Below are positions 10,123 to 22,234 of a stretch of DNA of 64,000 bases, piece after piece. The translations under genes and the position numbers were made by a program. Source of the DNA: Chaetoderma sp. LZ-2023a (taxonomy: Eukaryota; Mollusca; Caudofoveata; Chaetodermatida; Chaetodermatidae). Below the pieces are notes generated by a model, which saw only the letters and a program-made list of their open reading frames with translations, was not told the DNA's origin and ran no database searches. Each line of letters starts with the position of its first letter. Positions within the stretch are counted from its first letter, which is position 1. The stretch spans positions 120,226,743-120,290,742 of the forward strand of contig CM067360.1 of the NCBI GenBank assembly GCA_034401795.1. The letters run 5' to 3'.

Positions 10123-11474
10123 GCTATCTGATATCTCCTATGAAATGTGCATTAGGAAGGTTTGACAGACACACTTTCGATCATTAGCAATGTATTGACA
10201 ATCGTGTTGCTCATTAGACTCAGCATATGATGGTGGGCAGCATCTCATAATAGATGAAAGCAGTAGCGGCCTCACGATGGCATGGGCAAATGGCTTCTAA
10301 GAGCATTTTAAAATCTTCGTTGGTGAGGACACGCAGACAAAACCCCATTTTGGCAGAGGCCACTGTACCTGGAACAGCGTGCAACCTTGCCACCACGGAT
10401 AAACTGAGACCTCTCTTGCCATCTCGAAAAGGTTTCCTGCTGCCGCCATTGGATGAAAAGAACAGAGTCGCCAAATAAAGTATCACACCTTTAGCGATAC
10501 TGCTGCTAATGCAAGAGCCCATGTCTGCATTAGCATGATTCACTGTAAAAGCAAACTTGTAGGTGCGAAATGTGAAAGTTATATAATACGGTTAATTGAC
10601 TGTCATGACAAAGATAATGCCAGATTCTGTAGGGTACTAAATTGAAAAGCACACACATTTATATGATAACTATTACATACTTGTTGTCAATTAACCATTC
10701 GAAAGAGTAGGATCAAATAGGGAGCATTATGTGCAATACATGATGTTGTTTATTTAATATTTTGAAGACAATTTGACCGGGAACTGTTGGCGTGTATGGC
10801 AATAAGCAATAAAGCCCTATTTAAAAAAAATGTATATACTTAACCATATTCACCATCCTATATTTAGATTTACCATTTGTGAACATTCTGCCTAATAAGT
10901 AAAGCATACGTAGTTGAATTAGGTCCACAACACAATCGAAGACGCTATCCAATAAAACAGAATAACAGAAATACAAAGTGAAGAAAATACGATGAACAGG
11001 TAATAGATATGGACGATCATCAAACTATACATTGTGCTATGATTGAATACTGAAACTGAGATGTGCAGGAACCTATTGAAATAGTTAGTATACGTTATCG
11101 ATTATAAAAGATATAGCATAATATGAACTACTTATTGAGAAGAACGTGTTCATCAAAATGTGCGTTAAGGAAACATGTTTCATTGCAGCTTTATGATGTT
11201 TGGGTAACGCCTTCATTGCTCATATTCCAATCTCAATACGTTATCACAAACTAATAGAAACGACAAATCCTAGTCGTGTTAGTGTTTAAAGGGATGCCAA
11301 TCTATTCTCGAATGTTATCATGATAGTCGCATGCCTGTTTCTGTATCACAATTATCTACTTTGTAAAATTGTGTAAATGTTGACAAACGATCGTCACCAT
11401 TTTGTTTCCTCAAGCGATAGTGTGTGATGTCATGGGTGTGCCGATGCATTCCATTTTTTATCTGGTAATACTAA
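10123..11474. other. AT-rich DNA, one unrecognised open frame
   Basis: A 107-codon minus-strand frame at 10220-10543 contains Cys/His residues (AICPCHREA) but matches no family I recognise. A half palindrome of family B (AATATTTTGAAGACAATTTGACC) lies near 10757. Nothing else is seen. Confidence 0.35.
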
Positions 11475-11477
11475 TCT

Positions 11478-11672
11478 CATTGAATATTTTGAAACTAATT
11501 TCACCGAGGCAGCAACATCACCCAGCCAACTTATTTTCGAAATATTCAACAGCGTACCTGTATAATTTTCTGGAATTTGAGGTTCATGGAGTTCAGATGA
11601 AAATCTATCCCAACGTGAGTGGAGCGTAGCTAGAGATGGGTGGGGCACAGCTAAAACGGGATTCATCCATTC
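11478..11672. mobile_element. Family-B MITE, 5' part lost
   Basis: It carries TTGAATATTTTGAAACTAAT, a shortened palindrome centre (GGCAGCAACATC), AAATATTCAACAGCGTACC, GGAGCGTAGCTAGAGATGGG and the end AAAACGGGATTCATCCATT. Confidence 0.75.
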
Positions 11673-12086
11673 TAAAATCTGGCTACATTTGATATGTTGA
11701 CCTCTGACCCAGTTAAGTCGACTTGAACTATATTGTTTGACAAATACACCACTCTATTGGTACAGGATATTCTGGCTGTTGATTGGCATGGACTCCGTTA
11801 ATGCCTCCAATAGACACCGGGTCATACTAAAGGAATACATTCATATTTCTGGAGATTTCATATCTGAACTACTTTTATCTGACGCTATTGCCGTATTTGT
11901 GAAATTGGTTTACTATAATTTGTCATGCTTAAGTCAATTGGATAGATAAACTAGGCGTGCTAACGTTACTGTATTCACGATTTTAATAAATGAAGCAATT
12001 AGAAAAAAATCAATTTTTGTGAGACCTAAGATAACACAATTTGTCCAACACTCTATCGACTTACCGATTTCTTGATTAATTTGCTG

Positions 12087-12464
12087 AACAGCGACGACGG
12101 CGACGCCAACGACGACAACGACGACGAAAACGACGACAACGAAAACGACGACGGTGGCGACGAAAACGACGACCGTGGCGACGAAGACGACGACGACTTC
12201 TACGATGACGACTTCTACGACGACGACGAGGACGACGAGGACGACGACGAGGAGTACAACGACGACGACTTCTACGATGACGACTTCTACGACGACGACG
12301 ATGACGATGACGACGACGAAAACGACGACGGCGACGACGACGGCGACGACGAGGACGATGACGATGACGCAAAGGCCAATACCCAGAGAAACAACAACAA
12401 CAACACTAACAACAACAACACCAATAACAACTACAACAGCATCAACAACAACAACAACATGTAT

Positions 12465-12500
<36 letters not shown>
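12087..12500. repeat. Trinucleotide runs (GAC, AAC, TAC)
   Basis: The order is (GAC)n with interruptions at 12087-12370, (AAC)n at 12390-12460 and (TAC)n at 12463-12500, which runs into the assembly gap. Frames reading poly-Asp, poly-Val or poly-Arg here are simple-repeat artefacts. Confidence 0.95.
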
Positions 12501-13000
12501 NNNNNNNNNNNNNNNNNNNNNNNNNNNNNNNNNNNNNNNNNNNNNNNNNNNNNNNNNNNNNNNNNNNNNNNNNNNNNNNNNNNNNNNNNNNNNNNNNNNN
12601 NNNNNNNNNNNNNNNNNNNNNNNNNNNNNNNNNNNNNNNNNNNNNNNNNNNNNNNNNNNNNNNNNNNNNNNNNNNNNNNNNNNNNNNNNNNNNNNNNNNN
12701 NNNNNNNNNNNNNNNNNNNNNNNNNNNNNNNNNNNNNNNNNNNNNNNNNNNNNNNNNNNNNNNNNNNNNNNNNNNNNNNNNNNNNNNNNNNNNNNNNNNN
12801 NNNNNNNNNNNNNNNNNNNNNNNNNNNNNNNNNNNNNNNNNNNNNNNNNNNNNNNNNNNNNNNNNNNNNNNNNNNNNNNNNNNNNNNNNNNNNNNNNNNN
12901 NNNNNNNNNNNNNNNNNNNNNNNNNNNNNNNNNNNNNNNNNNNNNNNNNNNNNNNNNNNNNNNNNNNNNNNNNNNNNNNNNNNNNNNNNNNNNNNNNNNN
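12501..13000. other. Assembly gap, 500 N
   Basis: There are exactly 500 N between a TAC microsatellite and the 3' part of a Penelope-like element. The fixed size suggests a placeholder of unknown true length. Confidence 0.99.
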
Positions 13001-14184
13001 GAAACCTTGTCATTGTTATCAGGAACCATAAGGTCTAACTTTGATCTTACTAGCAAATCTTTCAGGTTTGGATTTCTATTGTAAGCTATTACTGGTCGTG
13101 CTTTGATCGGTTCCTTTAATTTAGATTGCAACTGTGAATATTCGTCTTTCATGGTTTTCGCTAATTCAACATTACGTCTATTGTATATGAGTTGAAATGG
13201 GATAATTTTGTTCTTTTGTGATATTCCCGAATCTACATTTATTCCAAATGGTGCTTTTGTTTGGAGTGTTCTAATCCAATGGCCCTCTCGGATTTTGCGA
13301 AACGAACTCGTTTCTTCCTCACTATCGAAGGTCGGAATCTGTTCTATTGGCATGATTTCAAAATGATGTTCAACTGAATGATCCGGAAGTTGGAAATGTT
13401 GAGCAATTGGCGTATCTGCTGAGGTGTTAATATCAGAAACGTGGCGTCTAGCACGCACTCTAAACGCATTTTTTGTTTCACCAACATACTGTTTCTGGCA
13501 AAGGGCACAATTGATCAAATAGACTACATTCTCAGAATCACAATGCATATTAGTTCGGATATGATATTCATTTTTAGTTTGAAAGCTCAGGAATGTTTGT
13601 TGGTTTACAATATAGTTGTTTACTTTGCATCTATATTTGTCGCATTTAGAAACTGATCCATCGCACATGATTGGTTTATTGTGTTTAATTTGGACAGGTT
13701 CAAACTCGGGTCCGCTATGAGGTTTTAGATTTTCAAGCTCATTGATGGTGTCTGCTTTAATTTTTCGAAGAAAACGGGCTGAATAGCCTCGTGCTTTCAA
13801 AGCATCAAACAGAGTAGAGCATGCACTATTCAGATTTTGCCTGTTGCTAGAGTTTCGAAAAAATCTTATGATTTGCGATTTGATCAAACCTTTAAATGTG
13901 TGTGGAGGATGAAATGATTTTTTGTGAAGCAGCTGATGTGAGTCTGTTGGCTTAAAGAATACTTTATATTCTAATTTTCCAGAGGAATCAAATTGAGGAC
14001 CCTTATAGATCGTGACATCTAAAAAGTCAACCGATGTTCCACTAATAGTAGCTTTTAGCTTGATGTTTGAATCTTGGTTATTTAAAATGCAAAAAAATTC
14101 CCAAAAGTCTTCTTCTGAATGTTGCCAAACTATGAAGATGTCATCTAGATATCTGAGGTAAAGAAGAGGCACGAACGCACGCAC
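13001..14184 (-). pseudogene. Penelope-like element, RT end + GIY-YIG, 5'-truncated
   Basis: About 394 codons are open on the minus strand. The frame starts abruptly at the reverse-transcriptase catalytic box (RYLDDIF, residues 11-17). It continues with SVDFLDVTIYKG and the thumb-like FHPPHTFKGLIKSQIIRF segment, which are typical of Penelope-like elements. A Cys/His cluster (residues about 174-215) precedes a GIY-YIG-type endonuclease core: VVYLINC near 220-226, QYVGET near 232-237 and an Arg-rich helix near 242-247. The conserved tail, with RRNVELAKTMKDEY and IKARPVIAYNRNPNL, runs into the assembly gap. The N-terminal half of the RT is missing; the break falls in a tetranucleotide repeat. 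Related decayed copies lie at 18340-19440 and 30530-31100. Confidence 0.85.
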
Positions 14185-14300
14185 GAACGAACGAACGAAC
14201 GAACGAACGCCCGCCCGCCCGCCCGCCCGCCCGCCCGCCCGCCCGCCCGCCCGCCCGCCCGTCCGTCCGTCCGTCCGTCCGTCCGTCTGTCTGTCTGTCT
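14166..14300. repeat. Compound tetranucleotide repeat
   Basis: It contains successive runs of CGAA, CGCC, CGTC and CTGT type. Each run differs from the next by one base, as if the motif mutated and expanded stepwise. It forms the 5' boundary of the truncated Penelope-like element. Confidence 0.95.
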
Positions 14301-14309
14301 ATACATTTA

Positions 14310-15360
14310 GAATGCAATATCCAAATGGAACAAAATTTAGACAGATGACTGCCTATACCAAGATGAAGACGCCCACTGACAGTGATGTCACTATGTCAAC
14401 GATCACGGATATTTTTACCTTCGAGCTTGCTTCTTTTAATGTTAAGTTTTTGTGTTTAGCAAATCTTATATTTCGGGGTTGGTTAATCCTAATGGAACAT
14501 AACTTGGCTAAATTGTTGCTTATCCAAATAGGATGCAGTATCTTGACATCAATGTTACCAGGTCAAAGGTCAACGTAACTATGACGTCTACTAAATCCTA
14601 AGTTTTTGCGCTAAGCAGATCTTATCAGCATATATTTCTGTATGAGACATTTACGACTTGTGACGGAGTGCGTACTGAGGACCACCAGTGGCATCCTGAC
14701 GCCAAGACGTATTCAACGTCCTGTTCACCAAGCCATATAAAACGGATAATGATGACGACAATAACGACGATGACAACGAACAATAATGATGAATAATGAT
14801 GATAACAACTATATAGCTACGTGTAATACGTTCATGCTGTTGTCACATCCTAGTTATCTGCCATACTACTTTTATATTATATATTGTACACTCAAGGGCC
14901 GATTCGGCTTACTGTGAAATAAATTATATAAATGAAAGGCAACACAAATTCATGGTTATTTATACCAAGCGGACGCAAGATAGTGACAGGAATTACGCCA
15001 TGTCAAAGGTCACGGTCAATCTGACCTCTACAAAATTGTGTTAATTTTTGGTTTTTAAGTTTTTGCGTTTAGCATATCATCCTTGCTTATATTTTAGGAT
15101 TGCATAATCCCAATGGAACCAAACATAAAACCAGGGTTCCGTATACCATTTGGATACAGCGTGGGTATAATGAGGTCACTAGGTCAAAGGTCAAGGTTTT
15201 ACCTTGCTATTTGAGCTCCGCATTTCAAAGTTAAGTTTTTGCGCTTAGCCACACTTCTAAGCTTATACTTCAGGATTTGTTAAACTTGTGGGAACCAAAT
15301 TTAGATATGTGGTTGCCTATAATGTTGGAAAGAGCATGACAAGTTTGAGGTCAAAGGTCA
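14310..15360. repeat. Diverged repeat units with AGGTCAAAGGTCA motifs
   Basis: Three or more diverged units share AATGGAACCAAA, TTAAGTTTTTGCGTTTAGC and GTCAAAGGTCA blocks (about 14310-14640, 14940-15200, 15200-15360). The motif AGGTCAAAGGTCA is exact at 14560, 15181 and 15348 and has one mismatch at 15000. No gene is seen. Confidence 0.75.
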
Positions 15361-15361
15361 C

Positions 15362-15752
<391 letters not shown>

Positions 15753-15929
15753 ATGCTTGACAATAATAAAAACTACATACTTGCGAGTGCCTATTGATAT
15801 AGCAGAATGGCTCTCAGAAAAAAACGTAAACGTAAGAATATCTTAAATGTACACCATCAATTCCAGTCAATTCGTATGGTTGTGAGACGGGTAGTTGAAA
15901 GCTAGGCCGCTGAAAGAGGATTTTTGTCC

Positions 15930-16130
15930 TCTGGATGCTGGTCTAGTGGGACCAAACGGGAGGCGGAAGGTTTCATAGAACTCACTGGTTCGAACCCCTA
16001 TCTGGTCGAAGATTGAAAAGCGTAAAAATTACATTCCAGATGATGAATGAGCTATATCTTTGTGCCAGTGTTTCATCAATGAGAGGTTTCATAGAACTAA
16101 TGCTTGACAATAATAACAAGAGATATAGAA
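15930..16130 (+). mobile_element. tRNA-derived SINE candidate
   Basis: An A-box-like TGGTCTAGTGG (15939-15949) is followed 37 bases later by a perfect B box GGTTCGAACCC (15987-15997), the spacing of an internal RNA polymerase III promoter. The body ends in a segment shared with 7370-7460 (TGCCAGTG, AGAACTAATGCTTGACAAT). The same TGCTTGACAATAATAA tail also occurs at about 15752-15769. No clean target-site duplication was found. Confidence 0.7.
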
Positions 16131-16259
16131 AGATACCAAACATCTCGCCTTCTTATGTTTCGCAGGACCCGATCTTCCTTGGACTAAATATTCTGCGAAA
16201 CAATAATGTCCAAGCCATGCACATACAACAAGAGCTATCAGAAAATAGAAAATAGCTTA

Positions 16260-16600
16260 CCTGTATATCAATTGAACATCACCGGATATGATGGACCACC
16301 AGGTACAGTCTCATTCTGAAATTTGACAATCCACTTGTCAAATCAAAATACCCATGGTACAACCCATCGAGCAAGCATAGCTTCGTAGAAACCTAGCTTG
16401 GAGACTGAACCATAAATCCTTGCTGTCCGGTAGTACCCTGCAGTACAATGGATACTGGCATACCAAGACTGACCGAAAGGCAAATGGTCCAAACATAAGC
16501 AAAGTTCGTAGTCTGAAAAAAGAAGAAACATTTTCAAAAGGAATTGCATTAATATGATGCAGGCTACATTTAAGAAGCCTATGTAGCAAATAAAAACATG
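16260..16600. other. Unassigned; possible minus-strand splice acceptor
   Basis: A pyrimidine-rich acceptor (TTTCTTCTTTTTTCAG on the minus strand, near 16513) precedes open frames of up to 83 codons. None matches a family I recognise, and two frames are open at once, so no gene is called. Confidence 0.3.
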
Positions 16601-18100
16601 TTATCTAAACTGGATAAGTCTTTGCTGATTAAATTGTCATTTGAAAAAGTATTAACTACAGCATAATAGGCCTACATATAACATGGATGAAAATCAGCCC
16701 TACAATAATCAAAGTCCAAACGTTGTAAAACTATGGGAAAATATGGAAAATCAATTTCTCTTTTATGTGGACTAGTCATACGTATCGTCTAGAACATATT
16801 TGTGAAGCTTTACTCAAATAGAATAACCCGTTGTGAGTGTAAATGCCGTTTTAAAAAAACTTAACGCAACAAAGACTTTAACCTGGACATATAACCTGCA
16901 TGCAAATCAGCCATAACATAATCAATGTTCAAATGCCGAAAAAATTTGAATGTATTTCTTTTTTATGTTGAGTAGTGCTAAGCATGACATAAAACACATC
17001 TTTGAAGTTTTATTCAAATTGGACAACCCCTTGTGGGTGCAAATGTCGCTTGAAAAAGCTTAATGCAGAAAAATCCTATACCTGGCTATATAGCCTGCAT
17101 ACAAATCAGCCATAAAATAATCAAAGTTCAAGCGGCGAAAGAATCCGTGGAAAATTTCAAAGTCAATTTCTTTTTATGCGGACTCGTCCTAAGCATCTTA
17201 TAGAACAAGTCTGTGATGTTTTATTCAAATTGGATAACCCCTTGTGGGTGCAAATGTCGTTTGAAAAATGCTTAATGCAGCCAAACCCTATAGCTGGCCA
17301 CATAACCTGGATACAAATAAGCCATAAAATAATCAGAGTTGATATGCCCGAATTTGAAATTCCATTTACTTTTTATGTGGACTAGTCCTAAGCCTCGTAT
17401 AGAACACATCTGTGACCTTTTATTTGAATCGGATAACCCCTTGTGGGTGCACATGTCGTTTGAAAAGGCTTAACGCAGCCAAAACATATACCTGGCTATA
17501 TAACCTGCATACAAATCAGCATAAAAAATCAAAGTTCAAAGGGCGAAAAACTACGGATAAAATTTGAGTGTTGATTTCATTTTGCTGTGGTCTAGTTTTA
17601 AGCATCGCATAGAACAAATCTGTGAAGTTTTATTCAAATCTGACAACCTCTTGTGGGTGTAAATGTCGTTTGAAAAAAGCTTAACACAGCCAAGAAACAC
17701 AACCAGGATATATAACCTGCACGCAAATCAGCTATAAAATAGTCAAAGTTCAAACGCCGAAAAAATCTGGGAAAAATTTGAAAGTCAATTTCTTTTTGAC
17801 GTGGACTGGTCCTAAGCATCGTATAGAACAAATCTGTGGGATCTTTTTAAAATCTAACAGCCCATTGTGGGTGGAAATGGTATTTTTTAAAAGCTTAGCG
17901 CAGCCAAGAAAGATAAAACTGGACCCATAAAATATTCTATGTTCAAACATGATAAAAGTATGGAAGAAATTATAAAATCAATATAATTTCGACGCAGACT
18001 AGTCCTAAGCATCGCATAGAATACATGTTTAAAATATTTGCTAAAATCGGATAGCCCCTTGTGGGTGCAGATACCATTTAAAAAACAACCTGACGGGACG
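16600..18100. repeat. Satellite-like tandem array, ~200-214-bp units
   Basis: The phrase CCCCTTGTGGGTGCAAATG or a close variant recurs at about 16831, 17031, 17242, 17451, 17651, 17865 and 18059. Each unit also carries GACTAGTCCTAAGCATCG, ATAACCTGCATACAAATC and AATCAAAGTTCAAA blocks. Units are diverged. The array ends in a GACGCCAACGCC tract (18095-18140) and AAAAGGCGAGATAAAA. Confidence 0.92.
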
Positions 18101-18339
18101 CCAACGCCAACTCTGACGCCGACGCCAACGCCGACACCCTCTCCCAAAATCTCTTTTTCAGCTTCGTAAAAAGGCGAGATAAAAACGACATACTTAGCTA
18201 CCTTAGCGAAAACTAAATGAACCACTTTGTCAAAATAACTGTAACAAATTTAACGAAATTCTCCAAAAAATGGTCGACAACAAGAAAATAGTTGAAAAGC
18301 AATTTAAATATCTATTTGCAAAATAAGATTCAAAACCAC

Positions 18340-19440
18340 GAACATTTTATCTTCTTCCTAAAATCAATACGTCTATTGAATCGTGGTCAGACTCCCATGA
18401 GACCACCAGGGCGACTTCTCATTTTAGATGTGCTTCAGGATCATATCGGATCAGTGAATTTATCGACTACTATCTTCAGCCAATTGGGAATAGGCATTTT
18501 AGCTTTCTGAAAAACACTGGTCTTTTTATCTCAGGTTTCTAAGATCTTGGTACCTCCAAATGTATTCCTGGTCACCCTCGATACCGATGCTATGTATACT
18601 ATTATTGACATAGAGCGGGGTTTAAATTCATTTTGAAGAGCATTCGCAGACTACCCTGATCATAAAAACGTCATCAATGTTGATGACATTTTTATGATCT
18701 GGCAACACACAAAAGAAGCATTTACTGAATTCTTGGCAATTCCGAAGAATGATGACCCGAATTTAAAGCTGAAAGCTGAAATTAACGAGACGTCTGTAGA
18801 TTTCCTGGGTGTGACTTTATACAAAGGTATAACGTAAGAAACAACTGGCCACTGGCTTCCATCTACCCCATACTTTCAAAGGGCGTGTAAAATTGCAAAT
18901 AATCCGTTTTCATAGGAATTCGAGTGACAGGAAAAGATTGGTGTCATCATGTTAGACCATTTAGTCAAATCCCCCCCCCACCCCGACCCCCACGCCACCC
19001 CCACCCCACCCCACCCCACCCCATCCCCACCCCCTACCCGTGATTTTGAAATTATGTCAATTGAACCGTTGCCTCCTTCAGATACAACAGAGGAATCTGA
19101 CAAACAAAGGAAACTTCAAGAATCGTTTTGGATTAAACAATTGGAAACATAATGGCCAAGGGGCATAAATTCTGGCCCAGGCCTATCTGATCAGCGTGAA
19201 ATTAGGGCCTATCCCATTTACTCTCAGATGCAGTCGGAAAAAATTTGAAATTGCCACAATCTTAAAAGACGAGTATCACAAATTACAGGACAATTTAAGA
19301 CAATCCTTCAACAAACGTCCAGTAATTGTGTTTAAGAAAAATCCGAATCTACGTGACATCCACGTGAAACGGGATGGCAAGGATCTGCAATATATCTTTC
19401 TAATTGTTGTTATTCTACTTCAATTACTCCTCGGCAACTT
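18340..19440 (+). pseudogene. Penelope-like element, decayed second copy
   Basis: Read across several plus-strand frames, the order is that of a Penelope RT and its tail. Near 18400 comes a PPGRLLILD-like segment followed by an EFIDYYLQPIG-like one, then FLVTLDTDAMYTIID near 18567. A degenerate catalytic segment VDDIFMIWQHTKEAF (near 18680) and SVDFLGVTLYKG (near 18794) follow. After a C-rich insertion (18970-19037) come DFEIMSIEPLP (near 19041), then ATILKDEYHKLQDNL and KRPVIVFKKNPNL (to about 19360). Stops and frameshifts make it inactive, and the GIY-YIG core is missing. Confidence 0.8.
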
Positions 19441-19475
19441 TATGTTTTGATAAAAAAAAAAGATGACGTTTATCG

Positions 19476-19760
19476 AACTATTGGGCTGTCGGGATACTGG
19501 GTTGAAAATTGTCTGCCATGTCGGACTATTGGGCTGTCGGACTTCTGGGTATAATTGTCGGACTACTGGGCTGTCGGGCTACTGGTCCGTCAGAACAGTG
19601 GGCGCAATTTTCGGACTATTGGGCTGTTGGACTATTGCGCTTTCGAACTAGTGGGTAGAATTGTTGGACTAATGGGCTGTCGGACTATTGGGATGTCGAA
19701 CTAGTGGGTAAAAGTGTCGGACTATTGGGCTGTCGGACTATTGGGCTGTCGGACTAGTGG
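19476..19760. repeat. GGACTATTGGGCTGTC minisatellite
   Basis: Diverged tandem units of 16-18 bp based on GGACTATTGGGCTGTC fill this stretch. A C-rich CCCACCCA tract follows at 19766-19800. Confidence 0.9.
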
Positions 19761-19800
19761 GGACGCCCCCACCCACCCACCCACCCACCCCACCCGCCCC

Positions 19801-20180
19801 TTACCAACCCATTCATTTGTTCGTTCTTTCGTTCGTTCATATAATAATTAGTCATTAATTCCTCGCAGTTGGTTATTATTCGGCGACCTTGACTAGTATG
19901 ACGAAGTAACTGTAATACAAAATCCCTAAAATAGCACAGACCATTGATAAATGCGTATCTTTAAATTAGCTTATTTCTACATTATATTAGATTATAAGTA
20001 CCACTATATACCTGGGTAAATACCCCTTGATTTAAATGCTTAGGTTATTGTAACAAAATGATAATTACTGTCTTAACACTCATAATATCGTCTACTTACG
20101 TGCTGAGCATCAGCAACAGATGCAACTTCTGTCATTAAAACTATGCGTAGTAATATCCGGTTACGTGGTGTAAAAAATTA
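19801..20180. other. AT-rich DNA, no feature seen
   Basis: Apart from a short TTCGTTCGTTC run near 19820, nothing is recognised. Confidence 0.4.
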
Positions 20181-20182
20181 TC

Positions 20183-20345
20183 TCGAGCGCTCGATATAAT
20201 TATGTCGAGCGCTCGAGATACTATGTCGAGCGCTCGATATAATTATATCGAGCGCTCGAGATAATTATATCGAGCGCTCGAGATAATTATATCGAGCGCT
20301 CGAGATAATATGTCGAGCGCTCGAGATAATATGTCGAGCGCTCGA
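20183..20345. repeat. Minisatellite of a 12-bp perfect palindrome, 8 copies
   Basis: TCGAGCGCTCGA, its own reverse complement, occurs eight times at 20-24-bp spacing. The copies are separated by short A/T linkers such as GATAATTATA, GATAATATG and TATAATTATG. Confidence 0.97.
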
Positions 20346-20349
20346 GATA

Positions 20350-21095
20350 ATATTTTTTCGCAGACATAGCCCTTCAGGGCTTCCGTATAAAACAGAGTAA
20401 TATTTTAAAATAAAACATTTTATTATATTATTTATTGCACAATCGTGTTTATTTAAAATTTAACATGGATCGATTTTAGCCAAATTTGATAGAAAGCATC
20501 CTTCTTCTTGCTGCTATTATGGCCACAACCTTAGTGTTCTACTTAGAGGCAATGGTCTTTCTAATTGCAATGCCTATGTTCCAGGTGAGCCATACAGGTC
20601 TCTTATTTATTTGATGGACTTTGAAGCTAAATTTAGTTTTATATTGGATATGCTGATTTCAAATTTGCCACTTTCGAAACGGTCAAAAATAATGCATTTG
20701 TGACCATCTTGGCATTTTTACCAGAAGTAACTCATAGTCAGCAATAGGAAATTGAAAATGCTGCCTCGAGAACTACTGGAGAGTTTAAACCAAATTTGGA
20801 CACGATTTGGAGATGACAGTTCTAGTCGAAATGCCTGTTCCACATGCTCCATGTGAGTGATACAGGCCTCGTTGGATTAAAACTGACCTTCGATAACAAC
20901 TTTACAAATGGGTATCAGAGCTACAGTAAATACATAACTGAACATGTTTCTAGAATAAAGGAAAATCATACTATTGGAAATTTTGAACTCGATTGGATTT
21001 GATGGTATTGGTACTTAAGATAATAGCAACGTCCTCCTATCCAATTATATTCAACAGAATGGTTCTTACATTGTGTTCAAAGTTGTACTAACTAA
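20350..21095. other. AT-rich DNA, no gene seen
   Basis: No coding or repeat signal is recognised. Confidence 0.4.
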
Positions 21096-21097
21096 CT

Positions 21098-21137
21098 AAC
21101 CCACACGCGCACGCACACGCACGCACGCACGCACGTA

Positions 21138-21184
<47 letters not shown>
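21098..21184. repeat. ACGC / AC microsatellite
   Basis: ACGC repeats pass into a pure AC run of about 24 bases ending near 21184. Confidence 0.95.
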
Positions 21185-21186
<2 letters not shown>

Positions 21187-21189
21187 AAT

Positions 21190-22229
21190 GTAGAGGAAAT
21201 GGAGTGAAAGGTTTGTAGAGGAAATGGAGTGAAATTGTGTATATTTTTTGCTTCAGGTGCTTTGCTCAGTAACTTTATCAAACCCGTCTACCTGACGAGC
21301 ATTACATTGGGAAGTTTGTTTCACAAAGATCACTTGTCATATGCAGTATTCTCTCGCATATCTGGCATTGGCATATTCATTTGTGATCCGGTCACTCCAA
21401 CTTTGCCTCATCTCAGTCCCACAAGTATTTCTGACACTCGCCATCCAAGCAAAGCACCAAAATTATGCATCAACTAGTGTATTGGTGACACACATCCGGA
21501 GATTCTGAACCCAAGGATGGGGAAAACTGAACACGGAACTGCTTCTCGCGTGTGTAAGCCGGATTTCTTCCAACGCTTTAGCAAATTATATGGCAATCTT
21601 TCCTCCATGGAGTCCCACCCGCATGCGCCAAATCTGCGGCTATATTGTGATGCAAAAGACCTCGCTAAGGACTACCCACTAGTTAAACATAAATTGTTCC
21701 AGACATTTCAAGCATCTGGGCTCGGATCATGGCTGAAGAAGCCGATTGAGCAGGACTAATTTGAGCTAGTGTGATCATCATGCAACAGCAGCTAAATATG
21801 TGTTTCGATAACTGAATTTTGTTTTGGTACTATTAGTCATGATACACATATTTCTCAAGAATTTATATTAACTCTTTCATCATGATTATCCAAACTCCGC
21901 ATCGTCAAAGATGTAGTGAAGATAAGGTTTTGATAATGGCTGATGCTTTAAGATGTTGCTATCTCCGCTTATTAGCATCCGAGACCGACACAATTTTAAA
22001 AGGACATAGTGAATTCAACATGTTCAACAAGTATTAGGAAAATCCTAGTCTCTCACCCGTGCAATGAATTCGACCTTTTGATCGCACATAGTCTCATAGA
22101 GAGCAATATCGTCTACGAATCTTGTAGAAGGATCTACACCAGTTTCTTTGCTATCGACATAATAAAAGATAGAATATTGACCCTGAAGAGGCCGTTAAAT
22201 GGCCGGTACGTAGTCAATCCATATCCTAG
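21190..22229 (+). other. Region with unrecognised 80-codon frame
   Basis: The frame at 21517-21759 on the plus strand contains LRLYCDAKDLAKDYPLVKHK and GSWLKKPIEQD. The frame is open for about 13 codons upstream of its Met. The composition looks protein-like rather than random, so it may be an exon or part of an unlisted element. I do not recognise the family and no neighbouring exon was found. Confidence 0.3.
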
Positions 22230-22234
22230 CAAAT

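Noticed and set aside
12072..13038. Poly-Asp, poly-Thr and poly-Val frames
   Set aside because: Translations of GAC/AAC/TAC repeats and of N; not genes.
16338..16589. 83-codon minus-strand frame after a good acceptor
   Set aside because: Two frames are open together and neither resembles a known protein.
20183..20345. CRISPR or origin iterons
   Set aside because: The linkers are low-complexity A/T of near-identical sequence, and the context is a eukaryotic intergenic region.
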